64,000 nucleotides of DNA from Chrysaora quinquecirrha. Taxonomy: Eukaryota; Cnidaria; Scyphozoa; Semaeostomeae; Pelagiidae. The translations under genes and the position numbers were made by a program. Shown in pieces: positions 35,013-53,589 of the stretch; position 1 is the stretch's first letter; every line of letters begins with the position of its first letter. Location: positions 6,990,604 through 7,054,603 of the forward strand of contig JACTAT010000039.1 in NCBI GenBank assembly GCA_014526335.1, in the 5' to 3' direction. Under the pieces are notes generated by a model, which was not told the DNA's origin, did no database searches, and was given only the letters and a program-made list of their open reading frames with translations.

Positions 35013-35215
35013 TGTGATGAAGTAAGAGTAAAAATATAAACAAACGTATTTCTCTTCCAATACTTTCCTTTTTCTACAATCAAATTCTATATTTCACTTA
35101 AAACAACTTCTTACTTCAACGAAAATTTCAACCCACTTCATCAACTACTCCTAGTTACGACCACGCGTTCACATTCCTCACAGTCTCGTCCCAGACCTCC
35201 TAGTACTCCTCCACA
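35013..35215 (-). repeat. 5' LTR of the Gypsy element
   Basis: This 203-bp repeat is identical to 29894-30096. It is the upstream LTR of the minus-strand element and so should carry its promoter. Confidence 0.95.
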
Positions 35216-35640
35216 ACTGTAATGATTTATTTTGATGATGATGATGCTGATAATGTTGATGCTCATTATGAAGATTATCAAGCGAAAATGCTCAGTTTTA
35301 GTAAACACGAACTGAATTTATTTCATATGGAAAAGATGAAACACTTAACAGACCAGAGCACAAAACTGGGTGACAAGCATTGATTAATGTTTGATGGAAT
35401 CCCACAAAAAGTACTTGATAAATTGAGAAAACCATCTCAATTTTAGCTTAAGAGCTAGAAAAGTGGACCCATTTAATCAACATACATATATACATGATAA
35501 ACACAGGCACTAATGCCATCTTCAATTAGTCTTGCTTGATTGAGTTTCCTTACATTTTGCTCCAATAACCATGAATTTTCCTGCATTAAAGAAAGCACCG
35601 ACAAGTTTTCTCAAGTCGAGTACATATTTAACAATGTTTA

Positions 35641-36694
35641 TCACTTCATTGCTGCTTCTTTTAAAGTTTTCCATGAAATATAAAGAGGATCATTGCATTC
35701 TGCACCATAAAACAAACTGTGAAAAAGTTCCAACTTGTCTTGGGGGATCACAGATTCCAAGGCCATTAGGCTTCTCTGAATTTCCATAGAGTTTGAAGCA
35801 TCACTTTGTGAAGAATCAGTGGCTGAAGCGTTGCTTCTTGAAGAGTCAATTCTTCCTGACTGAATTCCACTGCTTTCAATCCTTTCTGTAATCACTTTAC
35901 CAGTATTAAAGTGTCTCACATTTATCAGTGTCTCAGCAATGGCCTGTTCTTCAGTAACACTCACAGAGACTCCATCATTCTCTACGATTTCCTCTGTGAC
36001 ATACTCAGATGGTTCAGCGTTATCAGAATGCAAGAATTTGCCAGCATTTAATATACTTTCACAAACAGTTATAGCATTATCAGATTCATCTGTGGGTCCT
36101 GTGCGCAGTCCTCAGAATCCCTCTCAATGGCAACAAATATTGACCCCCTCGTAGGTGTGATACTTTTCTCATCAACTTCCGCAGGTAGTGATACACCCCA
36201 AGCCTGGCAAAACTCAAGATGAAGCCCGTAAATCTCTTGAAAGACAAATGGATGATCTTTCGCTGTTTTGGCCTCAGCTACTTGATTCAGCCGCTTTACT
36301 TCAAAATTCTGATGCCGTCTTAAAAAGGCGTACCACCAGTTCTTCTTTGGTAGATTGTCTTTAAACAAAGTTGTCCTTTCCTTGAATCAAGAATATGTTT
36401 TGCCATTATACAAGCCTGTGCTCCAGACCTTGGTTAGCCCTTCCGTGCCATTAGTTTGAGCCACTCGGCAATGATATTCTCCTCCTCACTGGTCAATATT
36501 GAATGACCACCATACCTATAATCAATCTTGGATTCTCCGTTAATATACCCAGCAAGGGTAGATTTGGGAATTTTGTAAATTTTTGATAATTTTCTCAAAG
36601 ATACCTTTTCTTTTGATCTTTTTTCTAAAGCCATCCTAAGCGCTTGGTCTGTCCAATTTCTTTCCTTGAATTTTGAGTTCTGTCTCAGTCCCAT
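35641..36694 (-). pseudogene. psq/CENP-B-type helix-turn-helix gene, frame-broken
   Basis: Three minus-strand frames follow each other. 36694-36434 gives a pipsqueak-type HTH (ALRMALEKRSKEKVSLRKLS, then YKIPKSTLAGYI) and the start of a second domain. 36368-36069 continues it with KKNWWYAFLRRHQNF, a CENP-B/Tc5 DNA-binding pattern. 36033-35641 is acidic and Ser-rich with a conserved-looking end (PLYISWKTLKEAAM). Steps between frames are each net minus one base, and an in-frame stop interrupts the expected join near 36430. No DDE catalytic domain is seen. It is either a pogo/Tigger-derived HTH gene or a transposon protein that lost its catalytic part. It lies just downstream of the Gypsy insertion. 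Confidence 0.6.
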
Positions 36695-37325
36695 GGTTTT
36701 AGTTGGCTTTTGCTCCTACTGAAAGAAATAAAGAAAATATAGATATTTTCATAGAAATAGCTAGGGTAAAGGGGTAGCAGATAACTCACGATACTCTTTC
36801 TGCCAACTTGCCACAGTCAGAGTCAAGTCACCCCAAGGTGTGGGGAGTTGACGAGAACACAGTGACGACTTGACCTGAAATGTGTGGTGATTTGGCAGTG
36901 TAGCGAGTTGACAAAAACTGCTAGAGTGCTAAACTAGCAAGGCCAACTTCAACTTCTTTAAAACAACGATTATGTACGACAGTGGATCAAATGCCTTGCC
37001 CTTTACCTCTTCAAGTGTGTAAGAATCTCTACAATTGTTACAGAAGATCCAAATTTCAAAAATGTTGCAAAAATTTGCAATTTTGAAAGATGTTTTTACA
37101 CAACACAGCTAGAAACTCTCAAGCTTCATGACTTGAATTATTTGACAAAGCTGCAAATAGAAAACATGCGCCAAATCTCTTATTCCCACAAAATGAGTAG
37201 GTTCCAGGCTCCTATTCTATTGTTTAAAACAGTGCATGTTATCCTTTTCTTGGCTGACTGACCAGAATTTCTGTTTTTCGAAAAGGAAGAAGATTGGCTG
37301 GCTGCTCCACTGCATTCTTACAATC

Positions 37326-44083
<6,758 letters not shown>

Positions 44084-45635
44084 CTGCTGATTTACTGAAG
44101 TGAGTGCTTTTGCTTAAATTAAATGCTTTGCTCTTATCTGCATCATAATGCCGATGGTACTTGAATGCCACCTAGCTGCTGGAATATTGCTCTGAGGAAC
44201 CGCCGCTTCTTTGCTGAGAACGTTTATGGTTTCTGTAAGCCATTTTTGAAATGCCTCGAGCTGATGAAAAGTTGACGCGTTTGATAATGAGACTTTTTAA
44301 CAACCCGTACTGGTTCTTACCAATGATTTAAAATACAACACGTGCATTATACTTAACACACGCATAAACATTCTATCCATACCGTATATTTCACTATTCA
44401 TCAGTCAATGCATACATAATTATATTTTCAAATTGCTGTGGATTTTAAGATTGAAGAATGCTTTTGTACAGCACCTTGGTCCTCTGTATGATTTGTGCTC
44501 TGAAACGCTGGCTTGATAACCTGCTAGCCAAAGGAAAACCACAGGTTACTGCGCCAAAAGGCAATAAAATGAACTACCCTAAAAACGCTTTGTCAGCCAT
44601 ACAAAAGTGTATAAGGGAAAGTTTAATGAGGCTATAGGCTTTGATTTTAAGACTGGATCTGGTATTTTTAGCCTCTGCTTGCGGCCATCTTATGATGCAA
44701 AGAAGACAGACCTTTTGAGACTTATTAACGAGGTGTAGTTTTGGCTTCGTATGGGTGGTTGTTGTGCTTAGGAAGGCTCGGAGCGAATCTAAGACTTTTG
44801 TAGTCTAAGGCCTTTGTCAAGTTGAAATGTTGCCTTGTTATAAAGTATCACAAACATATCACAAAAATATCCTCCTTAACGGTTAAGTCTCTGTTCTTTT
44901 TATAAGAGTTTGATATAAGCATCAGGCTAAACTGTAGTACTAAAGTTGCTAAATTGATCATATTTCTATAATTCGTGCTGTCTATTTGGTTTTCCAAGAT
45001 GGCGTCGATTTTTGGCTTGAACAATTTTTTATGCTAGGAAGAAAATGCTCCTTCCAGTCTCCTAAAAAGATTAGTATCTGGTCCTTGCTAAATATTCCCT
45101 GTCAGCCAAAAACTTGCCGAAGACTTTAGTAGTTAAGTAATAGGTTTATTTGATCAAGGTGTGCAAACAAATTTGAAAATGCACTAGCTACATCTTTAAA
45201 GTTTCTTGCAGAAGGGATGCCTTTTGTGAATATAGATTAATCAGCTGTTCACCTGGTTGTTATTCTAGAATTAAAATGGATTAAGAAGAGGTAGTGTCTT
45301 TGTTTGTAAGTCAAATCACGTGGAGCAAGTCCTTACTAAGTTAATGCTGTTTTTCGAACCGTAGCAGACCCGTGTTCAGTGGTTGGTCACGTGTAAACCG
45401 GACCCTGGTATCGTGTGAACGGTGCCAAGGATGAATTGCAATGAATTAGTTATGTAGTAAAGGTGGATTGCTTTTGAGGATCATTATATGTAAGGCTACT
45501 TTAAAATAACACAGAATATTAGTACTCTGAAGTTGTGAACCCATGCGAAGGATGAATATTTCCTTTAGCCTTTCTCAGTTCATCATACTGATGTAACTTT
45601 TACTGATGCAACCATTCATTAAAACTATAAAGAAA
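44084..45635. other. Phosphoglucomutase downstream region, no gene seen
   Basis: About 1.5 kb with no coding pattern, tRNA or recognisable repeat on either strand. The first few hundred bases probably include the 3' untranslated region. Confidence 0.5.
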
Positions 45636-45637
45636 TA

Positions 45638-45994
45638 CACTCTTTTTTTATAAGAACCAGGAAATTTTGATTGAGGCTGGCTGTTCTTAAGTTTTTGCCT
45701 TTTTTGGGCCTGAAATGTTCTTAATCTGTTCTTAATTCCTTGGTTACTGAGACATCTAGATTTTGTCAGTGAATGTCTTTAGTGGTAATAGGGTTGTGTA
45801 AAAATGGAGCATGCTTGTCCAGTTCACTGTTTGCCTGCTTTTTACGTTGTCTGACTGTCGTACTTTCATATTTAGCTGATATTCTCAGGGCTTATGAAAA
45901 GGCCCAGCCTCAGCTTGTTCTTATTTTGTTCTTAAAATCTGGGCAAAATCCAGGCTCGTGTTCTTATAAAATTGTTCTTATAAAAAAAAGAGTG
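45638..45994. mobile_element. Tc1/mariner-type MITE (CACTCTTTTTTTATAAGAAC ends)
   Basis: CACTCTTTTTTTATAAGAAC at the left is inverted at the right (GTTCTTATAAAAAAAAGAGTG), flanked by TA. Subterminal GTTCTTA motifs repeat several times. Confidence 0.8.
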
Positions 45995-46345
45995 TAAACT
46001 AGGGCCGAGCAAAGTTGCTTATAAAAAGGCTGTGTGTATATTAAGATAATAGTGGTAAGCGTTGCAATAACGGTGGTGAACTGAACATTATAATAAGATA
46101 TTGATGATGAGACTAGGCCTAAGCCATTTATCTATGTCTTTTTTCAAGGAAGGATTCATTTATTTGTTTGATTTATCAAAAGCTCATGAAACTATAGGAT
46201 TTGTATTTTAAGTGTTTTTTTACAGTTTTTCCCCACGTTTCACACGATAATTACGTAAATTTCAAAACACGTGTTTGTTGCTGTTTCGTTTTCCTTGCAC
46301 ACGTAAACTCTTATTATTTTCGCGAGCAATATCGCGCAAAGACTA

Positions 46346-46726
46346 CACTTTTTTTAATAAGCAACCGGTCAATAAGCAACTAGGGCTGAACTGACCTTAA
46401 CATTAAGCAACTTGATGGCTCAACTGAATTACTGTAAGCAACAAAGAAGTCAAACAACCAAGCTTATTCTCTTTCTTGTGTTAGGAAATTGTTCTTCGTT
46501 CTTATGTTTTGCATGCTGAAGTTCGTTAACGTTTTTCCACTTACTGTCTCCCAAAAGTCATGTTGTAGGCCTAGCAGATGACGATTTTAACCCGCGAAGT
46601 CAGGGGTGGCTATTAGGTACAAAAAATGTTAAGCAACGTTTAAGCAACTTTGAGGGCTGAAATGTCTAAAATTTTAAGCAACTTTGAGGGCTGGACGAAA
46701 GTCAAGTTGCTTATTAAAAAAAAGTG
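46346..46726. mobile_element. Tc1/mariner-type MITE (CACTTTTTTTAATAAGCAAC ends)
   Basis: CACTTTTTTTAATAAGCAAC is inverted at the right end (GTTGCTTATTAAAAAAAAGTG), flanked by TA. AAGCAACTT motifs repeat near both ends. It is a sister subfamily of the element 350 bp upstream. Confidence 0.8.
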
Positions 46727-46744
46727 TATTATTGTTGTTGCATT

Positions 46745-46810
46745 CAACACGATGATTTGGGTGCAACACGATAATTTGGGTGCAACACGATAATTTGGGT
46801 TGTTTAAGGG
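46745..46810. repeat. Short tandem repeat, ~22-bp unit
   Basis: About three copies of a unit containing AACACGATAATTTGGGTGC. Confidence 0.75.
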
Positions 46811-47236
46811 CCACCCCCTTATACGAATTGAAGCGAAATCTAATAAAATAAAAGAAATGTATAGAGAGAAAAAGAAATAAATAAAACATCCTCTTTTCGA
46901 CAAACGTGCGTATTCCTCCATGAGAAAACACAGCTTGTTTTGTAAAATATTTCTTCTTTTGCAATAACCATTCCGCAAGATTGTTTGCACTAAACGTTTG
47001 CTCGGATTAGAGAACTCGACAATGTAATTAATGAAGATATCAAATGTTTAACATAAGCTAAGAATTCTAGTTTGGGTTTACGGAAAGCATACAAATCATT
47101 GAGAACTAAATAAACATGTTTCACAGGAACGACATTTAACTTATTTGTTCAAAACATTTTGCCTTCAAACAATAATTGATGCATTTGAACGTTATATAGT
47201 TTAGTGTTTTTTCATTACAGGGCAAGGCTAGCCAGT

Positions 47237-49249
47237 ATGGAATCCTACAGCGTTTGTGTTGTATTGAAAAGTCATTTAGGCCTAATGGTGATTCTTGGGC
47301 TTTTTGTGTTGCTGTGGATAATTGGTTGTGCTGTTCTTGTCCGATGGAGAAACGAGCCGCCCGGCCCGACTCCTCTCCCAGTAATTGGAAACTTATTGAA
47401 ATTTTGCAACAAGGCACATTTGGCACTGAAGAAACTAGCAGAGACCTATGGCGATGTAATGACTCTCCGAGTTGGCTCAAAGTCTGTTGTTGTCGTTAAC
47501 AGTATCGAAGTCCTTCGTGAAGCTCTGACTCGAAAGACACACGATTTTGACGGACGGGCTGATAGTTTCATTGGGAACTTAGTATCATCTGGAGGCAACG
47601 ATTTGGTCTTCGCAGAGTATGGAGAAAAGTGGAGGCTACATCGTCAGTTGTGTGTCAGAGGGCTTGCTTTTGCTGCAGGAGAGAGGATGTGTAAATTAGA
47701 GAAAGTTATTCTGGAAGAGGCGGAAGACCTTGTATCAAGGCTGCTAAAGTCTGGTGGGAAACCGATGGATCCTCACTTAGATATTAGTAAGTTGGACTGC
47801 TAAATTTTTTATATTATTGTCGCACAATGTTTGCATGATATAATGACAATTTTTGTCTTTTGAAACCTAAGAAGATATTTCTGCGCTTTGCTTTGCTTTT
47901 GAGAGCAGCGTAGCGTAGTGGTTAGCACTTGCGCCATTTGGGCTCGAGGTCTGTGATAGGGAGGGACAAAGCTAGGTCCGGAGCATAAAAACCTTGCTCT
48001 CTTTGACACCGCATCAAGTTGTGAAATTGGTACTTTAATGATGAAGGCCTAAAAACCCTCGTAGCGCCGGCTATTTTGCTTCACGTGAGTCGATATAAAC
48101 TCCCTGGGGAGTGTAGAAAAAATGGGAAAAATGGCCTGAGATAAGGGGGAAATAGTTGCAAAGCGCTGTGGAATATACTGTACGCGTTTATAGATAACGG
48201 CTCAATATAAGCCATAACCATAACCTTTAACCGGTTGCAGTTGTTTTGGGAATGAAATGGATTTGCGTTGCTGTGTTTGTAACATTTAAGTTTTTCTTTT
48301 AGGCCTAGTCATCGTAAACACGGTAAGCTATATGGCGTTTGGTTATCGTCACGATAAAGACGATCCAGAGTTCCTAAAGAGCGTCAAGTACATCGACACA
48401 ATCGCGGAGGGATTCGAGGATACCCTTGGCAATATTATTGACTTCTTTCCATGGCTCAAATTCCTGTCGAATCACAGCCTGAGAAGGCTGCATTCAGCTC
48501 TGAGAATACGAGATGAAGTGATGTCGACTCAACTCAAGCGTCATCGCCAGTGCGATAAGAACAAGGAGGATTTCACGTCGTTTCTCTTGCAAGAACAGAG
48601 GAAGGCTGTGGGCGATAAGAGGCGATTGACAGATAGAAATATACAGCTACTAATGTTTGATCTATTTGGCGCTGGTGTCGATACAACTGTAGTCGCTATC
48701 AGATGGGCGATAGTGTACCTTATTCACTGGCCTAAATGTCAACAAAAAATGGCGGAGGAAATTGGTATAATAAGGCCTAACAGGGCGAAAGTCAGACTTG
48801 CAGACATAAAGGACTTGCCCTATACTCGAGCTGTTGTTTATGAGACACTACGTTTGTGCTCCCTGTTTCCGATATCTCCTCGCAAAGCTACAAGGGATAC
48901 AGAGTTGCTAGGATACTCGATCAAGAAAGGAACGACTGTAGCTTTTAATTTGTGGGGAGTGAATCACGATGCAAAATATTGGATGAACCCAAATGAATTT
49001 ATGCCTGAAAGATTCATAGACAGAAATGGCAATCTCAAGTCGCTACGTCATTTGAGTTTCGCGCCGTTTTCAACCGGTGGAAGGGGCTGTCCTGGAGCCA
49101 ATATTGCGAGGAAAGAAATATGTTTAATACTAGCAAATCTGGTGCAAAATGTCCGGATAAAGTCTGCGGAAAATTTGCCGTCTCTAGATTGTGTTTCTAC
49201 TGTTTCATATAAACCGAATCCATACATGGCTGTATTTGTAGAAAGATAG
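47237..49249 (+). CDS. Cytochrome P450 monooxygenase, CYP2-clan (CYP17/CYP1-like)
   Basis: Two exons, 47237-47786 and 48303-49249, joined at phase 1: 1,497 nt and 498 residues, the usual P450 length. It is a heme-thiolate enzyme that oxidises small molecules using NADPH-P450 reductase. An N-terminal membrane anchor (about residues 13-33, LMVILGLFVLLWIIGCAVLV) is followed by the proline hinge PPGPTPLPVIGN, so it should sit in the ER. Other landmarks: I-helix AGVDTT (307-312), K-helix ETLR (364-367), PERF (418-421) and heme loop FSTGGRGCPG with ligand C446. The hinge and I-helix fit clan 2, and the overall feel is steroid-17-hydroxylase-like, but the substrate cannot be read from sequence. A poly(A) signal AATAAA lies at 49338. 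Confidence 0.93.
47905..48232 (+). mobile_element. tRNA-derived SINE in the P450 intron
   Basis: GCGTAGCGTAGTGGTTAGCA resembles a tRNA A-box region and GGGCTCGAGGTCTGTG a B-box. The 3' part runs to GCGCTGTGGAATATACTGTA and GCGTTTATAGATAACGGCTC, a V/CORE-SINE style of tail. It occupies most of the single P450 intron. Confidence 0.65.
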
Positions 49250-49337
49250 CTGGGAGGGAATTCTTCAAGAAGGGACTTGCTAACAATCGGGGAAGTGGGC
49301 ATTCTAGCCATAATGGTAAATGGTTCATTAAAACAAC

Positions 49338-49343
49338 AATAAA
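49338..49343 (+). terminator. P450 polyadenylation signal AATAAA
   Basis: Canonical AATAAA about 90 bp after the P450 stop codon; no cleavage site is defined. Confidence 0.5.
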
Positions 49344-49392
49344 ATGGATGATGTTAGTTCATGAATTGATAAACAATTAAGGAAGTTCCAAG

Positions 49393-49573
49393 TACAGTCG
49401 AACCTCTAATAGCGGTCACCTCCAATCTGCGGCCACCTCTCAATAACGGCCACTAATCTTCTGTCCTGAACTCTTTCCCATAGTATTGTTAAACTTCCGA
49501 CTAGCGGCCACCTCTCAATAACGACCAGTTGATCTTGGATCTAAAGTGGCCGCTTTTCGGAGGTTCGACTTTA
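49393..49573. mobile_element. MITE with ACAGTCGAACCTCT / GGAGGTTCGACT ends
   Basis: The ~14-bp ends are inverted, and two internal direct copies of CGGCCACCTCTCAATAACG lie between them. This ACAGTCGAACCTC pattern is a common Tc1/mariner-like MITE end in animal genomes. It follows the P450 gene. Confidence 0.65.
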
Positions 49574-50205
49574 TCTCAAAAGAGCTATACTAAAAAAAGT
49601 TTCCCCTTGCTAACATTGAATTATTTTGTAAGTAACTAAAATCATTTTTTACTAAAATTGAATTATATGTAAGGGTTTAATCAGAAATCGTAAGTCTGTG
49701 CCAAGAGTGGACATATTAGATTCCTGATGCGAGGCCTAATCCTTCGTCGTAGACTATCAATTGATGCAAAACTTGTACACAGTGGTTCTGCTGTTCATGA
49801 TTCTTTAATCTGCTGCATGGTTGTCTCTTTCACACTAGCTTCTATCACCAAATATAGCTCAGAAAACTTGCAACGGACAGAGCTCTAGTTTCCGTTAAAT
49901 CTTAGCGTCGTAAGTTTTTCCAGAGCGTCGAAATGTCGTAACGCTTCATGTTTTCTCGTTTGCATTAAGACACGCCTTGATTGCGTTGCGAAAAGACGGA
50001 CTGCCTAGTCCATAAATAATTGGGTTCAAAAGTACTTTGAAGTCAACTAATGTGATGATTCCATACAATACATCATCTGACGCTTGTACAGCTTTTGATA
50101 ACATCAAAATATTTACTAAACATAGGGGCCCTATGGGCGTGTTCGAAGAACGACTCTGGTTGAATATAGCTATTTCGGTCAAATGATGAAAGATGTTAAT
50201 CGGTA

Positions 50206-50760
50206 TGCACAACAATGACGATAATGATTATCATGATAATGGTGGTGGTTATGATGATGATGTTGATGACCACGATGATTATGATGCTTGTTGGTAGGGG
50301 TGATTGTGGTGGTAGTATGGATGTAGTGGTGGTGGTAGAGGTGGTTGTGGTGCTGAAGGTAGGGGTGCTTGTGATGGTTGTGATAGGGATGATCGTGGTG
50401 ATGATTGTAGGGGGGTTGTGGTGGTGGTGATAGGGGTGGTCGAGGTGATGGTTGTAGGGTGGTTGTGGTGGTGATGATAAGGGCGTAGTGGTTTTGATAG
50501 AGGTGATCGTGGTGATGGTTGTAGGGGTGGCTGTGGTGGTGGTTTTAGGGGCTGGTGGTGGTGATAAGGGTGGTGGTGGTGATCGTTTTAGGGGTGGTTG
50601 TGGTGGTGGTGATAGGGGTGGTGGTGGTGATGGTTGTAGGGTGATTGTGGTGGTGGTGATAAGGGTGGTGGTGGTGATGGTTTTAGGGTGGTTGTGGTGG
50701 TGGTGATAGGGTGGTGGTGGTGATGGTTTTAGGGTGGTTGTGGTGGTGGTGAGTTCCTTT
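50206..50760. repeat. GGTGGT/GGTGAT minisatellite
   Basis: About 550 bp of G/T-rich units such as GGTTGTGGTGGTGGTGATAG and GGGGTGGTGGTGGTGATGGT, flanked by GAT-type repeats to about 50870. It lies in the intron of the minus-strand GPCR. Pro/Thr/His and Val-rich frames are artefacts. Confidence 0.92.
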
Positions 50761-51193
50761 AGATCTTGCCGCAGCCACACTATCAATGATAGTGATGGTA
50801 ATCATGATGATGATGATGATAATGATGATGGTGATTATTATCATTATTATTATTATTATGACGATTTTATGGTGAGGATGATAATAATGAAGATTTGTTT
50901 TGAAAACTGGTTTGAAATTGCCGCTCTTTGCCAAGACTCTTTGATTAATGTTGAGAATGCGTGAAATGTCATTTACCAATCAAAGGTGGCAATTTGCCAG
51001 TTTCAAATGGTAAACAGCCATGAGTCAGATGCAATCAAGCTTGTGCGAAGAGAAAATTGTCACATGACCTTAAATCGACAAAGGGCTTGTGAAGATCTAA
51101 CCGCAAATTGCGCATAAATGGCCGAGACAATGGCCCTAATGGCATTGTTGAGATGCTTATACTATTGTTACACGTTTTCCATTGTTCAAGCGT

Positions 51194-51206
51194 TGGTTAG
51201 TCAGTG

Positions 51207-51265
<59 letters not shown>
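51194..51265. repeat. (TTAG)n tetranucleotide microsatellite
   Basis: About 70 bp of pure TTAG units, starting roughly 20 bp inside the GPCR intron from the TM6 exon. Confidence 0.95.
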
Positions 51266-52220
51266 GACACGCCACCCCACACCAATGTGTTCGAAATTCT
51301 TCGAACACAAAAAGGCGGGAAACCAACACAGCGTAAAGACCAGAACGGCGGCAAACATTAGCTTTGTGACCTGTATTTCAATCGTTGACATTTTCATCCG
51401 GGGGGTTTTGGTTTCTTTTGGTTGTTTTGATTCGGTTGTTTGAGTGAAGTTGACGGATGGCTAAAGGTTAAGCTGACAAGCCCTTCTTGATCATGCTTTT
51501 CGGCACTGAGATGTTTTGTAAACCCAACTTTTGTTTTGTTTGTTTTCCCCCTGTTGTTTGCATTAGTTCGCCTGTCTATATCATCTAAACAGTCTGAATC
51601 ACCCCCGTCGTCTTTCAGAGATCTCCTTAAATTGCGGCCATGTTTCCGTAGTCTCGCAAATATCCTAACATAGCAGAATATCAGTACTGGATACGAGGTT
51701 CCCATGGTCAAAATATAAAGAATTATGCGAAATGCAGCGTTCTGTTTTGACCAGTCAGCAAAACAAACCCCGTGATGGAGGCTGTATTCATATTTGCCAA
51801 CACCAAAAAGAGGCAGCATTGAAAACAGTATACTTATTAAAACAGTCCCAACGAGTATTTTACGACACGAGATTTCGAGAAAGTTTTCGCGAACGATAAA
51901 GGTTCGACTATTTTAAAGTATCGAACGACAGCGATAGCGGCGAATAACATCGCTGAATGGCTGAAAGCAATTGAGCTTAAACAGCCAGTTAGGATGCAGA
52001 ATCCATTGCCGATGGCTGTTCGTTTTTCGGATTGAGTTACGGCTTTCGTTGGTAGAATAACGAGTGCCTTCAGCAAATCTCCGAGTGAAAGCTGCACGAC
52101 GAAAACGTTGTTTATCGTTTGAAGTGATCTCTTGCGACAAAATATGTAGATTATAAGAATATTTGCGATGGCACCGCAGACAGAGATCAGCAGGGTTATG
52201 ATAATATTTAGGATTGGCAT

Positions 52221-53330
52221 CTTCAGATGCAGATTCTAATAATCCTTTATTATTGGTCTTCCGATTTATAATTGCGCTCCAATACGCTGTCCCACAATGG
52301 CCATGATCCACCATGAACCAATCGGCTAATCGGATAAATCGATCCCCTATGTCTGATTGGTATCTATCTCCAAACATCTATCTATCACAATCGACGCTAT
52401 TGCTTTGAAACAACTGCGCTGTAATTGGCACAAGAACCGCCTCATAGAGATCTCAAACGTATCACCAAAGAGAATCTCTTCCTTCGTTTTCTGCTCCGAA
52501 GAAATGCTGCATTCATTAGCATATGCGATACAAGTGTTCGTCACTGAAAAACGCGATCTGAGAGTTAACGTTTTTAACGCCTCTGAAATATCTCCAAGCT
52601 TGTCTAACGTTTGCTTGTTCTGTGCCAAAATGCAGCGATAAAACTGGTACGAACACTAGATCGATTGCAACAAATGTCTGATTTCTCAACATCTGATTCC
52701 CTCCTGTTTGTTTACTACGCTTCAAAGTCCTTTAACGAAACTTCATACAAAAATAATAAATCAAAGCTAAAGCCTCACGAAGATCAAAGCATTAGCTTAG
52801 GTTCTGTTTGCTTTTCTGCACGATTTCTCGCATACAGCAGTGTCCAAAAGCCTTTCTTATTTTCTCTATCCCTCATTGCCACCTGCCTTCGAATTTGATG
52901 CTCATTCTTTACCAGGATACGCCAGGTTTTAATCTAATTCCTGATAAATTACATAAACATGTGCTCTGATCGTTTCTACAGAACCAGAAAATTTAAGCAA
53001 ATTCTCTCCTATTATTTTAGTTTTCCTGATTTTTGGCCTTAGCAGGTTGTCGTATTATATTGATCAAAGTAGCAAAGATGTTTAATTCTTTGATTATCTT
53101 GACATACGAAAGTCTGCTTTAGAGTTTGTTTCGTCAGGATACACTTAAATACATCGGATTTGTCTTTTGAAACTTGCAGCTGGCATTTTGCCTCAAGTCA
53201 TGGAATAAATTCATTCAGCGTTTGACAAGCCCGGACCCAGGCTACGTTGACTTTGCTTGGCTTGGCCTGAGTTGACTTGACTTGACTCCATTTGACACGA
53301 TTCGACTCGATTTGACTTGACTTGACCTTG
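52221..53330. other. GPCR upstream region, no gene seen
   Basis: About 1.1 kb without convincing coding sequence on either strand. It should contain the promoter and 5' untranslated region of the minus-strand GPCR; no clear element is recognised. Confidence 0.4.
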
Positions 53331-53585
53331 GACTTTATTTGGCCTTGACTGGAATGGACTGGACTGGACTGGACTGGATTGGACTGGACTGGACTAGGCT
53401 GGACTAGACTGGACTGGACTGGACTGGACTGGACTAGGCTGGACTAGACTGGACTGGACTGGACTGGACTGGACTGGACTGGACGGGACTGGACTGGACT
53501 GGACTGGACTGGACTGGACTGGACTGGACTGGACTGGACTGGGCTGGACTGGACTGGACTGGACTGGACTGGACTGGACTGGACT
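53260..53585. repeat. (GGACT)n pentanucleotide satellite
   Basis: About 240 bp of GGACT units (53340-53585) with a few GGACTAGGCT variants, preceded by degenerate TTGACTTGAC pentamers. The degenerate part links this array to the ACTTG satellite at 43268. Confidence 0.95.
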
Positions 53586-53589
53586 TGCT

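Larger units (their letters stand above)
29894..35215 (-). mobile_element. Full-length Ty3/Gypsy LTR retrotransposon
   Basis: Two 203-bp LTRs (29894-30096 and 35013-35215), identical as far as I can read, start TG and end CA. ACTG flanks both outer ends (29890-29893 and 35216-35219), a probable 4-bp target duplication. On the minus strand the order is LTR, primer-binding site, gag, protease, reverse transcriptase, RNase H, integrase, purine tract, LTR, the Ty3/Gypsy order. There is no envelope frame. It inserted into a GAT repeat, which continues at 35235. Identical LTRs indicate a very recent insertion, yet pol has many frame breaks. Confidence 0.95.
49946..52220 (-). pseudogene. Class A (rhodopsin-like) GPCR, two exons, with two apparent frame breaks
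   Basis: Exon 1 is 52220-51283. 52220-51837 holds TM1-3 (ISVCGAIANILIIYIFC; FVVQLSLGDLL; AAIAVVRYFKIVEP). 51819-51394 holds TM4-5 and the third loop, and 51375-51283 holds TM6 with the class A motif LCWFPAFL. Exon 2 (50115-49946) carries TM7 with NPIIYGL and the tail. The 1.17 kb intron holds the TTAG and GGTGGT repeats; its donor (GTGTGG) is weak but the phases agree. Breaks: near 51855 (an A run) and near 51400 (a C run), each consistent with one missing base. The usual DRY is VRY here. Ligand unknown. It is either a young pseudogene or an intact gene with base errors; marked pseudogene because the frame as given is broken. Confidence 0.7.

Noticed and set aside
50196..50979. Thr/Pro/His-rich protein
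   Set aside because: GGTGGT minisatellite in a GPCR intron.
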